Source: Streptomyces lichenis
GTDB taxonomy: Bacteria; Actinomycetota; Actinomycetes; Streptomycetales; Streptomycetaceae
Direction: 5' to 3'
DNA length: 64,000 nt
Assembly: GCF_023218175.1 (NCBI RefSeq)
Contig: NZ_JALPTH010000016.1
Coordinates: forward strand, 1-64,000
Shown here: positions 24,827-33,046 of the stretch, piece after piece
How the letters are laid out: every line of letters begins with the position of its first letter
Position numbering within the stretch: position 1 is the first letter of the stretch
Notes under the pieces: generated by a model
Told to the model about the DNA's origin: nothing
Database searches by the model: none
What the model saw: the letters and a program-made list of their open reading frames with translations, nothing else
Translations under genes and position numbers: made by a program

Positions 24827-25633
24827 TCAGCCGTACTGCACGGACCGCTTGGCCAGTCCCATCCAGAAGCCGTCGATGACGCTGCGCCCGCCGGCCAGCT
24901 CCCCGGCCGCGTCGGCGGCGCCGAGGGTGACGAAGAGCGGGGCGAAGTGCTCGGTACGGGGATGGGCCAGCGACCCGGCGGGTGAGGCGTGCGCGAAGTC
25001 CAGCAGCGCGTCCACGTCCGCGGCCTCCAGGGCCGCCCGCCCCCAGTCGTCGAACTCGGCCGACCAGCCGGGCGTCCCCTCGTAGCGCAGGGCGGCCAGG
25101 TTGTGGGTGAAGAAGCCGCTGCCGACGATCAGCACGCCCTCGTCGCGCAGCGGGGCGAGCCTGCGGCCCACCTCCATCAGCCGGGCCGGGTCCAGGGTGG
25201 GCAGGGAGATCTGGAGCACCGGGATGTCGGCGCCGGGGTACATCTCGACCAGCGGGACGTACGCGCCGTGGTCCAGCCCGCGGTCCGGGACGTCCGCCAC
25301 CGGCATCCCGGGGGCGCGCAGCAGCTTGCGCACGGAGTCGGCGAGCGCCGGTGCGCCGGGCGCGGGGTAGCGCACGCGGTAGTAGTGCTCAGGGAAGCCC
25401 CAGAAGTCGTAAACAAGGGGGACGGTCGTCACGGCGCCGAGGGCGAGCGGCGCCTCCTCCCAGTGGGCGGAGACCACCAGGATCGCGGCCGGCCGCGGCA
25501 GGGCCGCCGACCAGGTGGCGAGCTGTCCGGGCCAGAGCGGGTCGTCGGCGAGCGGGGGCGCGCCGTGGGAGAGGTAGAGGGCGGGCATGCGCTCGGTGGT
25601 GCCGCCGAGGCTGCCGGTCGCGGTGGTGGCCAT
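24827..25633 (-). CDS. DODA-type extradiol dioxygenase (LigB superfamily)
   Basis: The 268-residue protein resembles 4,5-DOPA dioxygenase/YgiD. It has MPALYLSHGAPPLADDPLW with the first metal-binding His, VVSAHWEE, YDFWGFPEHYYRVRYPAPG, DRGLDHGAYVPLVEMYP and VGSGFFTHNL, which together carry the His metal ligands of the family. It would cleave the ring of a catechol-type substrate. AAGGAG precedes the chosen ATG by seven bases. It is divergent from a MarR gene across a promoter region with two TTGAA-type palindromes, a common arrangement for phenolic- or quinone-responsive control. Confidence 0.9.
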   Translation of the reverse strand: MATTATGSLGGTTERMPALYLSHGAPPLADDPLWPGQLATWSAALPRPAAILVVSAHWEEAPLALGAVTTVPLVYDFWGFPEHYYRVRYPAPGAPALADSVRKLLRAPGMPVADVPDRGLDHGAYVPLVEMYPGADIPVLQISLPTLDPARLMEVGRRLAPLRDEGVLIVGSGFFTHNLAALRYEGTPGWSAEFDDWGRAALEAADVDALLDFAHASPAGSLAHPRTEHFAPLFVTLGAADAAGELAGGRSVIDGFWMGLAKRSVQYG

Positions 25634-25672
25634 GGCGGTGCTCCTTGCCCGAAACTGCCGGTGACGCTGTAC

Positions 25673-25684
25673 TTGAACTTTCAA
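25673..25684. promoter_or_regulatory. MarR-type operator, copy 1
   Basis: TTGAA-CT-TTCAA is a perfect 12-bp palindrome in the gap between the dioxygenase and marR genes. It shares its left half with a second site 39 bp away. Confidence 0.6.
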
Positions 25685-25711
25685 CCTCACTCGCACCGTA
25701 GCGCCATATAA

Positions 25712-25723
25712 TCAAATATTCAA
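25712..25723. promoter_or_regulatory. MarR-type operator, copy 2
   Basis: Read on the minus strand the site is TTGAA-TA-TTTGA, a near-palindrome matching copy 1. It lies in an unusually A/T-rich stretch about 20 bases before the marR start, where it could block marR transcription. Confidence 0.55.
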
Positions 25724-25743
25724 GAAGTCATAGAGTGGGACAT

Positions 25744-26316
25744 ATGAACCGGGCACCTCAGGCTGTGATCCCCTCCGCTCCCGATGCCGCGAGCGACCCC
25801 GTCGAGGCTCCAGGGACTCCCGAGACTTCGGGGGCCCCGCGCTGGCTCAGCGAGGAGGAGCAGCGGGTGTGGCGGGCGTATCTGCACGCCACCACGCTGC
25901 TGGAGGACCATCTCGACCGGCAGCTCCAGCGGGACGCCGGGATGCCGCACGTGTACTACGGACTGCTCGTCCATCTCTCCCAGGCACCCCGCCGCCGGAT
26001 GCGGATGACCCAGCTAGCCAAGGACGCCAAGATCACCCGCTCCCGGCTCTCGCACGCCGTCGCCCGGCTGGAGAAGAGCGGCTGGGTACGGCGGGAGGAC
26101 TGCCCCTCGGACAAGCGCGGCCAGAACGCGGTGCTGACCGAGGAGGGGTACGCGGTGCTGCGCCGCAGCGCGCCCGGGCATGTGAACGCCGTACGGCAGG
26201 CGATGTTCGACCGCCTCACCCCGGAGCAGGTCGGCCAGCTGGGGGAGATCATGCGGGTGATGGCCGAGGGGCTCCAGCCCGCCGACCCCAAGGCCGACCT
26301 GCCCTGGCTGCGCTGA
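25744..26316 (+). CDS. MarR family transcriptional regulator
   Basis: The 190-residue protein has the MarR winged helix: MTQLAKDAKITRSRLSHAVARLEKSGWV for the recognition region and REDCPSDKRGQNAVLTEEGY for the wing. The N-terminal 35 residues are a Pro/Ala leader. GAGTGGG precedes the ATG, and a GTG three codons earlier is an alternative. It is divergent from the ring-cleaving dioxygenase and probably represses it and itself until a phenolic ligand or oxidant is present (inference from family behaviour and paired palindromes). Confidence 0.9.
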   Translation: MNRAPQAVIPSAPDAASDPVEAPGTPETSGAPRWLSEEEQRVWRAYLHATTLLEDHLDRQLQRDAGMPHVYYGLLVHLSQAPRRRMRMTQLAKDAKITRSRLSHAVARLEKSGWVRREDCPSDKRGQNAVLTEEGYAVLRRSAPGHVNAVRQAMFDRLTPEQVGQLGEIMRVMAEGLQPADPKADLPWLR

Positions 26317-26326
26317 CCCTACGGGG

Positions 26327-27505
26327 TCAGGTGGTGAGCAGCACGCCCGCGTAGGCGGCCGCCGCGATCAGCACCCAGGAGGTCAGCCCCAGCACCGCCA
26401 CCTTGGCGCCGGTCCGAGCCAGCGAGGGCAGATGCACCGCGCTGCCCAGTCCGAACAGGGCCGCCGCCAGCAGCAGCTCCTGGGCGTGCCCGGCGCCGGT
26501 GAGCACCGACTCGGGCAGCACCCCGGTGGTGCGCAGCGCCACCATGGCGAGGAACCCGGCGACGAACAGCGGCACCAGGGGCGGCCGCCGCCCGGCCCCG
26601 CCCCGGTCGCCCGCGGCCCCCTCCCGTACGCCCAGGACCGCCGCTCGGCGCCGGGCGGTCAGCACCAGCATCGCGACCAGCGGGGCGAGCAGGGCCACCC
26701 GCATCAGCTTGACCAGCACGGCCTCGCCCAGCGCCGCCGGGCCCGCGGTCTGCGCGGCGGCCACCACCTGGCCGACATCGTGGACACCCGCGCCGACCCA
26801 CCGCCCGAACTGGGCGTCACTCAGGCCCAGCGGTCCGTGCAGCAGCGGCAGCACGGCGATCGCCAGGGTGCCGCAGAGGGTGACCAGGGCGACCGCCGTC
26901 GCCGCGTCCTCCCGGCCCTGCTCCCGGCCCTCGTCGCTCTCCGCCCCGTCCCGGACCGCGCTGACCGCGCCGATCGCCGAGGCCCCGCAGATGGCGTATC
27001 CGGTCGCGATCAGCAGCGGCTGGTCCCCGGGCAGCCCGAGCCGCCGCCCCAGCCACCAGGTGCCGGCCAGGGTCAATCCGACCACGCCGACGACCATGGC
27101 GACCGTCCGCCAGCCGAGGCCGGCCACGTCCGAGAGGCTCAGCTTCAGGCCGAGCAGCACCACCCCGACCCGCATCAGCCGCTTGGCGGCCAGGGTGAGC
27201 CCGGCCCGGCAGCGGCCGCGCAGTCCCTCCCGCACCCGGGGGGTGTGCGCGGCGGCGATGCCCAGCACCACGGCCACGGTGAGGAAGGGGACGGCCGGCA
27301 GCGCCCGGTGCACCAGCCAGGCGGCGCCCACCCCGGCCGCCGCCACCGCCAGCCCGGGCCACGGCTCGCTCGCCCACCACCGGCCGGCCGCCGGGTCCGC
27401 GGTACGGGGCCGGGCGGCGGTACGGGGCCCGGTGGCCGTACGGGGCGCCGTAGACGTTCCGGAGCCCGTGGCCGTACGGGTGGCGGCCCGGTCGAGGAGG
27501 GCCAT
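26327..27505 (-). CDS. YeiH family putative sulfate/sulfite exporter
   Basis: This 392-residue membrane protein has about ten helices and YeiH signatures: KRLMRVGVVLLGLKLSL, ATGYAICGASAIGAVS and FGRWVGAGVHDVGQVVAAA. YeiH/UPF0324 members are annotated as putative sulfate exporters. A 40-residue Thr/Arg/Ala leader precedes the first helix. The ATG overlaps the cysteine-dioxygenase stop by ATGA, so the two are co-translated. The pairing suggests export of the sulfite or sulfate formed from cysteine breakdown, which is inference. Confidence 0.88.
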   Translation of the reverse strand: MALLDRAATRTATGSGTSTAPRTATGPRTAARPRTADPAAGRWWASEPWPGLAVAAAGVGAAWLVHRALPAVPFLTVAVVLGIAAAHTPRVREGLRGRCRAGLTLAAKRLMRVGVVLLGLKLSLSDVAGLGWRTVAMVVGVVGLTLAGTWWLGRRLGLPGDQPLLIATGYAICGASAIGAVSAVRDGAESDEGREQGREDAATAVALVTLCGTLAIAVLPLLHGPLGLSDAQFGRWVGAGVHDVGQVVAAAQTAGPAALGEAVLVKLMRVALLAPLVAMLVLTARRRAAVLGVREGAAGDRGGAGRRPPLVPLFVAGFLAMVALRTTGVLPESVLTGAGHAQELLLAAALFGLGSAVHLPSLARTGAKVAVLGLTSWVLIAAAAYAGVLLTT

Positions 27506-28116
27506 CAGCGGTCGGCCGGGAGCCGGTACACGCGGCGGACGCTGCTGCCGAGCCGGGTGATGTCGGCGCCGTAGACATGGAGCGAGATGGCCGTGTCCGT
27601 ACCGCCGTTGCACACCCGGTGGATGTCGCCGGGCGGCGCGAAGGCGGTGACCGTGCCCGCCGGGCTGACCAGGTCGCCGGCCGCCTCCAGCCGTGCGCCC
27701 GGGCGGTCCGGGACCAGCCGGTAGCGGCGCTCGTGCTCCTCGCCCCGGTGGATCCCGGTGACGCACCAGGAGACATGGTCGTGGATCGAGGTCTGCTGGC
27801 CGGGCAGCCAGACCAGGGCGACCAGCGAGAACATCCCGTCCGGCTCGGCGTGCAGCACATGCTGGCGGTAGCGGTCCGGGTCGCCCTCGCACTGGGCGGG
27901 GGTGAGCAGGTCCGGCGCGGTGAGGTGCGGCCGCAGCGCGTCGGCGACCAGCCAGGCGGTGGCCTCCGGTGGCAGCCCGCGGTCCACCGCCGCGCGGATA
28001 CCGCCGACGAGCGTCCGCAGCCGGTCGGTGGTCCGGGCGGCGGTCCCGTCGCTGGTCCGGGCGGTGGTCCGGTGGGTGGTCCGGTCGGCCGTCGGGGAGC
28101 TGGCAGTGGGGGTCAT
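27505..28116 (-). CDS. Cysteine dioxygenase family cupin
   Basis: The 203-residue cupin has SLVALVWLPGQQTSIHDHVSW with the iron-binding His pair, CVTGIHRGEEHERRY, and IHRVCNGGTDTAISLHVYG with the third His. The family oxidises cysteine to cysteine sulfinate with oxygen. A Thr/Arg-rich leader of about 32 residues precedes the domain. It is the first gene of a coupled pair with the YeiH exporter, and a LysR gene lies upstream in the same direction. A CCAAGGAC-G-GTCCGTTGG element in the 100-bp gap may be the regulator site. Confidence 0.87.
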   Translation of the reverse strand: MTPTASSPTADRTTHRTTARTSDGTAARTTDRLRTLVGGIRAAVDRGLPPEATAWLVADALRPHLTAPDLLTPAQCEGDPDRYRQHVLHAEPDGMFSLVALVWLPGQQTSIHDHVSWCVTGIHRGEEHERRYRLVPDRPGARLEAAGDLVSPAGTVTAFAPPGDIHRVCNGGTDTAISLHVYGADITRLGSSVRRVYRLPADR

Positions 28117-28149
28117 GACGGCAGCGTCGACGCGCGCGGGCGGAGCCGT

Positions 28150-28167
28150 CCAAGGACGGTCCGTTGG
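28150..28167. promoter_or_regulatory. Imperfect dyad upstream of cysteine dioxygenase
   Basis: CCAAGGAC-G-GTCCGTTGG is a near-perfect inverted repeat with one bulged base, about 35 bases before the cysteine-dioxygenase start. It is a candidate site for the neighbouring LysR regulator. Confidence 0.35.
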
Positions 28168-28195
28168 CAGGTCCCCAACGCCCGCTTATGAGTCG

Positions 28196-28215
28196 CCGTT
28201 CTCAGTGGGGAACGG
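28196..28215 (-). terminator. Small hairpin after the LysR gene
   Basis: CCGTTC and GAACGG pair around eight bases, immediately after the LysR stop codon. The stem is short for a terminator. Confidence 0.4.
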
Positions 28216-28218
28216 GGC

Positions 28219-29124
28219 TCAACAGCCCACCCGGGCCTCCGCCGCCGTGGTGATCTCCTCCAGCAGCAGCGCGGTGGCGGGTATCCGCAGATGGTCGCGG
28301 AGCGCGTACGCGTAGACCTGGCGGCGGGTGTGCGGCTCCAGGATCCGCCCGGTGACCTGGCCGTGGCAGAGGAAGGACAGCACCAGCGACGGCACCATGG
28401 CGATGCCCACCCCCGCCGCGACCAGGCTCTGCAGCACCAGGTTGTCGTCCGTGGTGCAGGCGATCTCCGGGGTGAAGCCCTCCTCCGCGCAGGCGTGCAC
28501 GAAGTAGGTGCGGCAGCGGGCGCAGCCGGCGATCCAGCGCTCCCCGGCCAGGTCCGCGAGGCGCACGGAGCGCCGCCGGGCCAGCGGGTGGCCCACCGGC
28601 AGCAGCACCGTCAGCGGGTCCTCCAGCAGCCGGACCCCGGCCAGCTCCTCCGGGGCGTCGGTCGGGAAGCCCGGGTAGTCGAAGGCGATCGCGATGTCGC
28701 ACTCGCCCCTGGCCAGCGCCCGCAGCGAGTCCGGCGGCTCCTTCTCGCTCAACTCCACCATCACACCCGGGTGCTCGTCCCGGACCCGGGCCATCGCGCC
28801 GGGCAGTATGGTCGCCGCCGCGCTGGGGAACGCGCAGACCCGCACCCGTCCGGACCGCAGCCGGGCGATGGCGTCGATCTGCTGCTGGGCCACCGCGAGG
28901 CTGTCGAGTATGGGACCGGTGTGCCGGGTGAGCGCCTGCCCCGCCTCGGTCAGCCGCAGCCCGCGTCCGATCCGGGTGAAGAGCGCGGTGCCGACATCCC
29001 GTTCCAGCGCCTTCATCTGCTGGCTGACGGCGGGCTGGGTGTAGCCGAGCGCGCGGGCGGCCGCCGTGTAGGAACCGGTCCTGACCACTTCCTGGAAGGT
29101 CCTGATGTACCGGGAATCGAACAC
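28219..29124 (-). CDS. LysR family transcriptional regulator
   Basis: The 301-residue protein has the LysR helix-turn-helix (FQEVVRTGSYTAAARALGY, TQPAVSQQMKALERDVGTAL) and a type-2 periplasmic-binding-like effector domain with GRVRVCAFPSAAATILPGAM. The effector domain contains CARCRTYFVHAC, a Cys-rich stretch that might respond to redox state or metal. It starts at GTG. Control of the downstream cysteine-dioxygenase/yeiH pair is plausible from proximity only. Confidence 0.9.
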   Translation of the reverse strand: MFDSRYIRTFQEVVRTGSYTAAARALGYTQPAVSQQMKALERDVGTALFTRIGRGLRLTEAGQALTRHTGPILDSLAVAQQQIDAIARLRSGRVRVCAFPSAAATILPGAMARVRDEHPGVMVELSEKEPPDSLRALARGECDIAIAFDYPGFPTDAPEELAGVRLLEDPLTVLLPVGHPLARRRSVRLADLAGERWIAGCARCRTYFVHACAEEGFTPEIACTTDDNLVLQSLVAAGVGIAMVPSLVLSFLCHGQVTGRILEPHTRRQVYAYALRDHLRIPATALLLEEITTAAEARVGC

Positions 29125-29499
29125 CCGGGCAGCATAAGCCGAGAGCGGCGGGCTGAAAGGAACGGGCGGAGAGGGGCCGGCCGAGAGGGGCCGGGCGGCA
29201 GCGGCTGCCCGAGATGGACGGGCCGGGATCGGGGCCCGGAACCATAAGCGGAAATTGGGGTGGGGAATCCGCCCCCTCCCAACCCCCTGCCACTCCCCTG
29301 GCCCCCGGCCCACCGCCCGACCGCATCTCCTGCCCCCGACCTCCACCGCCATGCGCGCGGGGCCCCCGGCCCACGCCTCCCCCGCCCCGAATTCCACCGA
29401 TCGGATCAGCTCGGCGCGCGCCGGTGCGCCACCCGGCTGACGCTGAGCGCAGGGAGCGCAGCCCGGATCCGGCCGGCTGCCGGACGGGCGAAGGCGGGC
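29125..29499. other. Intergenic region between lysR and M6 protease
   Basis: This 375-bp divergent gap is C-rich on the plus strand with Pro-coding-like words and no credible reading frame. Promoters for both flanking genes must lie here, but I cannot place them with confidence. Confidence 0.5.
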
Positions 29500-29505
29500 G
29501 TGGGT

Positions 29506-30810
29506 ATGCGGCAAGCACTGCGGCTGCGGCCGCCACTGCGGCGAATACGCAGGCCGATCGCCCTGGGCGCGGCCACCACGCTGGTGGTCGCCGGACTGGC
29601 CACCGCCAGTGCCACGCTGCCCGACCCGTCCAGTGCGTCGGGCGCCGGGCCGATATCCGCCCGGGAGGCCGCCGAGGACCGGGGGCTGGACCCCTGCCGG
29701 ATCGAGCCGCCGCTGGGCGTGCAGCTCTCCGAAGGGGTGCCGACCGGCTCCGGCTACACCCGCTCCACCGGCCAGGTCCGCTCCCTCAACCTGATGGTCG
29801 ACTTCTCGGACGCGCCCGGGGACGGCCCGGCGATGAAGCGGTTCTCCGAGTTCTTCCCGCAGACCGAGCGGTGGTTCCGCGCCAGCTCGTACGGGCGGTT
29901 GCGCTACCGGGCCGAGACCCCGCTGCCGGACTGGCTGCGGATGCCGGCGCCCTTCTCCGCGTACGGGATCGAGCGCGGTTCGCCGTACGAGCCGGGGTAC
30001 CGCCAGCTGGTCCAGGACATCGTGGCCGCCGCCGACCCCAAGGTGGACTTCAGCACGTACGACCTGGTCAACATCCTGGTCACCCCGAACGCCGGGCCGT
30101 CCGCCCTGGACACCGTGCTCTCCGTGACCTTCTCCGGCAACGGGGAGGCCCCGCAGGCGGACGGCACCCCGCTCGCCAACACATCCTTCGTCTACAGCCG
30201 CCAGGACGACGGCTCGGGCAGCTACCACGAGACCGGCTTCCGGGTGCTCCCCCACGAGAACGGCCATGTCTTCGGGCTGCCGGACCTGTACACCGCCGAG
30301 GGCGGCGGCGCGGTCGGGCACTGGGACATCATGTCCGAGGACTGGGGGGCCAACAACGACATGCTGGGCTGGCACAAGTGGAAGCTCGGCTGGCTGGACG
30401 ACAAGCAGATCAAGTGCGCCGCCGCGCCCGGCAGCCGGGACTTCACCCTCACCCCGCTGGCCAGGAAGGGCGGCCCCAAGCTGGCCTTCGTCCCGCTCAC
30501 CCCGGAGTCCGGGTACGCCATCGAGGTCCGCACCCGGGCCGGCAACGACGAGGCGGTCTGCGAACCGGGCGTGCTCATCTACCACGTACGCGCCGACGTG
30601 GACACCGGCCAGGGCCCGATCACCGTCGCCGACAGCGACGAGGAGAGCGGCGGCTGCACCCGCCGCCCCAACGTCCACGCCGAGCTGTCGGACGCCCCGT
30701 TCCGCCCCGGTGAGTCCTTCGCCGACCACGAGGCCGGCCTGCGCATCACCGTCCTGGGCGAGAACCGCCGCACCGGCGCCTACCGCGTCCGCGTCACCCG
30801 CTCCTCCTGA
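29506..30810 (+). CDS. Secreted M6 family metalloprotease
   Basis: The 434-residue protein has a twin-arginine-rich N-terminus and a signal segment (LRRIRRPIALGAATTLVVAG, cleavage near residues 35-45). The zinc site is H250-E251-N-G-H254 within HENGHVFGLPDLY, the HExxHxxGxxD pattern of M6/immune-inhibitor-A-like enzymes, followed by HWDIMSEDWG as the Met-turn. The rest is a beta-rich C-terminal half. It is probably an extracellular endopeptidase. A GTG two codons upstream has better ribosome-binding-site spacing and is an equally likely start. Confidence 0.88.
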   Translation: MRQALRLRPPLRRIRRPIALGAATTLVVAGLATASATLPDPSSASGAGPISAREAAEDRGLDPCRIEPPLGVQLSEGVPTGSGYTRSTGQVRSLNLMVDFSDAPGDGPAMKRFSEFFPQTERWFRASSYGRLRYRAETPLPDWLRMPAPFSAYGIERGSPYEPGYRQLVQDIVAAADPKVDFSTYDLVNILVTPNAGPSALDTVLSVTFSGNGEAPQADGTPLANTSFVYSRQDDGSGSYHETGFRVLPHENGHVFGLPDLYTAEGGGAVGHWDIMSEDWGANNDMLGWHKWKLGWLDDKQIKCAAAPGSRDFTLTPLARKGGPKLAFVPLTPESGYAIEVRTRAGNDEAVCEPGVLIYHVRADVDTGQGPITVADSDEESGGCTRRPNVHAELSDAPFRPGESFADHEAGLRITVLGENRRTGAYRVRVTRSS

Positions 30811-30816
30811 GCAGCC

Positions 30817-32493
30817 CTACTCGTCCGGACCGTCCGCGAGCCCGGCCCGCAGCTCGCGCTTCAGGACCTTGCCGGTGGCGTTGCGGGGCAGCGGGGCCTG
30901 CTGGAGGCGGATGTGCGCCGGGACCTTGAACGGGGCGAGGCTGCCCGCCACATGGGCCCGCAGCTCCTCCTCGTCCGCCGCCGCCCCCTCCCGCAGCCGG
31001 ACCACGGCGGCGACCTCCTCGCCGAGGCGCGGGTGCGGTACGCCGAGCACGGCGGCGTCCAGGACGTCGGGGTGGCCGTGCAGGGCGGTCTCCACCTCCA
31101 CGCAGTACACGTTCTCGCCGCCGCGGATCACCATGTCCTTGAGCCGGTCCACGATGGCGACCCGGCCGCCCTCGTCCACGGTCGCCAGGTCCCCGGTGCG
31201 GAACCAGCCGTCGGGGGTGAACGCGGCGGCGGTCGCCTCCGGGTCCTCCCAGTAGCCGCGGACCAGGGACTGCCCGCGCAGCCACAGCTCGCCCACCTCG
31301 CCGTCGGCCACCGGCTCCCCGTCGGCCCCCGCGACACGCACCTCGGTGGCCGGGGTGGGCCGTCCGACCGCGCCTGGGTGGAGCCGGTAGTCGTCCCCGG
31401 CGTGGGAGAGCACTCCCCCGCTGGTCTCGGTCAGCCCGTAGCCGTTGCGCGGCTCGACCGGGCCCGTGCAGCGGGCGGCGATACCGGGCGGCGCGGCGGC
31501 CCCGCCGGTGCTGAGCAGGGTGAGCGGTCCCAGGCCGCGCGGGTCCGCCTCGGCGGCGTCCAGCAGTTGGAGCGCAGTGGTGGGGACGCCCGCGTAGTGG
31601 GTGACGCCGTGCGCGTGGATGAGGTCCAGGGCGCGCCGGGCGTCCCACTTGCGCATCATCACCAGCGTGCCGCCCGCCGCCATCACCGCGTACACCGAGG
31701 TGAAGGCGGCCACATGGAAGAAGGGGAAGGTGGTGAGGGAGACGGGGGCGGGGCCGAGCCCGGGCACGGTGCCGGCCTGCAGGGCGGCGAGCGCCGCATG
31801 GTAGCGCGGGTTGGCGGCGGCCCCGGCCTGGGCGAGGTGGGTGGCCACGGCGCCCTTGGGGCGGCCGGTGGTGCCGGACGTGTAGATGATCGTGGCGTCG
31901 TCCTCGGGCCGTACGTCCACCTCGGGCGGCCCGAGCGCGGGGTCGGCGGCGGGGAGTTCCTCGTACCGCTCCTCCGCCTCTCCGTGTTCCGCGTGGAAGA
32001 CGAGCAGGTGGGCCGCGTGCGCGGTGGCCCAGTCCCGTACCCGGGCGACCCGTTCGCCGTCGACCAGCAGCAGCCGGGGGCGGCAGTCGTCCAGCGCGTA
32101 CCGGAACTCCTCCTCGGTCCACCAGCCGTTGAGCGGTACGGCGACCAGTCCGGCCAGCTGGGTGGCCCAGAAGGCGATCTGCCACTCGGGGTGGTTGCGC
32201 ATCGCCACCACGGCCCGGTCGCCCCGGCGCAGCCCGTAGACCTCGGTGAACCGTCGCGCGAGCGCGCAGGCGGCGGCGAAGAACTCCCCGTAGGTGTAGG
32301 TGCGTTCCTCCGCCACCAGGAACGGCCGCTCGCCGTACGCCCAGGTCACCTCGGCGAACTCGCGCAGGGTGCGGGGCCCGTCCGCGTAGGTCCGCCGGCC
32401 GTCCGGCCCGGTGGTGACCGCGAACGGGGCACCGGGTGCGGTGAGCAGCGCGGCGGGGTCGGCGAGCGATTCGACGGGATCGGTCTGCGGCAC
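30817..32493 (-). CDS. AMP-dependent acyl-CoA synthetase (FadD-like)
   Basis: The 558-residue adenylate-forming enzyme has IIYTSGTTGRPKGAVATH (P-loop), GYGLTETSGG, WFRTGDLATVDEGG, DRLKDMVIRGGENVYCVEVE and the C-terminal catalytic Lys in LPRNATGKVLKREL. It activates a carboxylic acid, probably a fatty or aryl acid, as its CoA thioester. The GTG start follows GGAAGAAGGG. The upstream region has a TTGACG/CATAGC promoter and an AGCAAGCGCTT dyad of the kind bound by TetR-type lipid or steroid catabolism regulators. It ends six bases from the convergent protease. Confidence 0.9.
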   Translation of the reverse strand: MPQTDPVESLADPAALLTAPGAPFAVTTGPDGRRTYADGPRTLREFAEVTWAYGERPFLVAEERTYTYGEFFAAACALARRFTEVYGLRRGDRAVVAMRNHPEWQIAFWATQLAGLVAVPLNGWWTEEEFRYALDDCRPRLLLVDGERVARVRDWATAHAAHLLVFHAEHGEAEERYEELPAADPALGPPEVDVRPEDDATIIYTSGTTGRPKGAVATHLAQAGAAANPRYHAALAALQAGTVPGLGPAPVSLTTFPFFHVAAFTSVYAVMAAGGTLVMMRKWDARRALDLIHAHGVTHYAGVPTTALQLLDAAEADPRGLGPLTLLSTGGAAAPPGIAARCTGPVEPRNGYGLTETSGGVLSHAGDDYRLHPGAVGRPTPATEVRVAGADGEPVADGEVGELWLRGQSLVRGYWEDPEATAAAFTPDGWFRTGDLATVDEGGRVAIVDRLKDMVIRGGENVYCVEVETALHGHPDVLDAAVLGVPHPRLGEEVAAVVRLREGAAADEEELRAHVAGSLAPFKVPAHIRLQQAPLPRNATGKVLKRELRAGLADGPDE

Positions 32494-32565
32494 GGCGGTC
32501 GCCCTTCTTCCTTCGTGTCCCCGGGCACCACCCTCGCACCCGACGCTCGATGCTCGACGCTCGAC

Positions 32566-32580
32566 CTAAGCGCTTGCTCA
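32566..32580. promoter_or_regulatory. TetR-type operator candidate (AGCAAGCGCTTAG)
   Basis: On the minus strand GAGCAAGCGCTTAG is a partial palindrome centred on AAGCGCTT. It lies about a dozen bases downstream of the -10 box of the acyl-CoA synthetase promoter and resembles sites bound by KstR2/FadR-like repressors. Confidence 0.4.
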
Positions 32581-32592
32581 CGCCCTCGCGAC

Positions 32593-32620
32593 GCTATGCC
32601 CCGCACGACGCACACGTCAA
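32593..32620 (-). promoter_or_regulatory. Promoter of the acyl-CoA synthetase gene
   Basis: TTGACG and CATAGC are separated by 16 bases on the minus strand. This is one of the closest matches to a vegetative promoter in the window. Confidence 0.6.
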
Positions 32621-32659
32621 GGTAAGTGCATGAGCCATCTATCTTGCGCCCCGCGCGGC

Positions 32660-32968
32660 TCACTCCCTGCGCGCGGCGGTGAAGTGGGCGACGGCCGTGA
32701 ACACGGTCAGGACGAGGACGGAGACCAGGAGCATGCCGCTCGCGGGGGCCGGCAGTCGCGCCGCGTCGGACTCCGTGCCCACCAGCGCACAGGTGAGCTG
32801 CGCCTCCACCCCCAGCAGCAGATCGGCGTGGCTGCCCAGCCACAGGGGGAACAGCAGGCCGATACCCCCGGGCCGCCACAGATCACGGTCCCGCCGTACC
32901 GCCGGGCGCGGGCGCGGGGCGCCGGACGTGGGCGGCGAGCCCGGGCGGTACGGCGGTGGGCCGATCAT
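32660..32968 (-). CDS. Small membrane protein of unknown function
   Basis: The 102-residue protein has a Pro/Arg-rich N-terminus and two hydrophobic stretches: GIGLLFPLWLGSHADLLLGV and a clear C-terminal helix PASGMLLVSVLVLTVFTAVAH ending in basic residues. I do not recognise the family. AGGGGGA lies eight bases before the ATG. It is divergent from the ImmA/IrrE operon across 78 bp holding a TGATCA-G-TGATCA element, so it may be linked to that operon in function or control. Confidence 0.65.
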   Translation of the reverse strand: MIGPPPYRPGSPPTSGAPRPRPAVRRDRDLWRPGGIGLLFPLWLGSHADLLLGVEAQLTCALVGTESDAARLPAPASGMLLVSVLVLTVFTAVAHFTAARRE

Positions 32969-33010
32969 GTCCAAAATCCCCCTGTACCCGGCCCTTGCCC
33001 CGCTGTTACA

Positions 33011-33023
33011 TGATCAGTGATCA
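33011..33023. promoter_or_regulatory. TGATCA-G-TGATCA element
   Basis: Two palindromic hexamers separated by one base form a 13-bp dyad in the gap between the divergent small membrane gene and the ImmA/IrrE gene. It is a candidate operator. Confidence 0.45.
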
Positions 33024-33046
33024 GAGTGGACGTCGAGGGGACCTCC

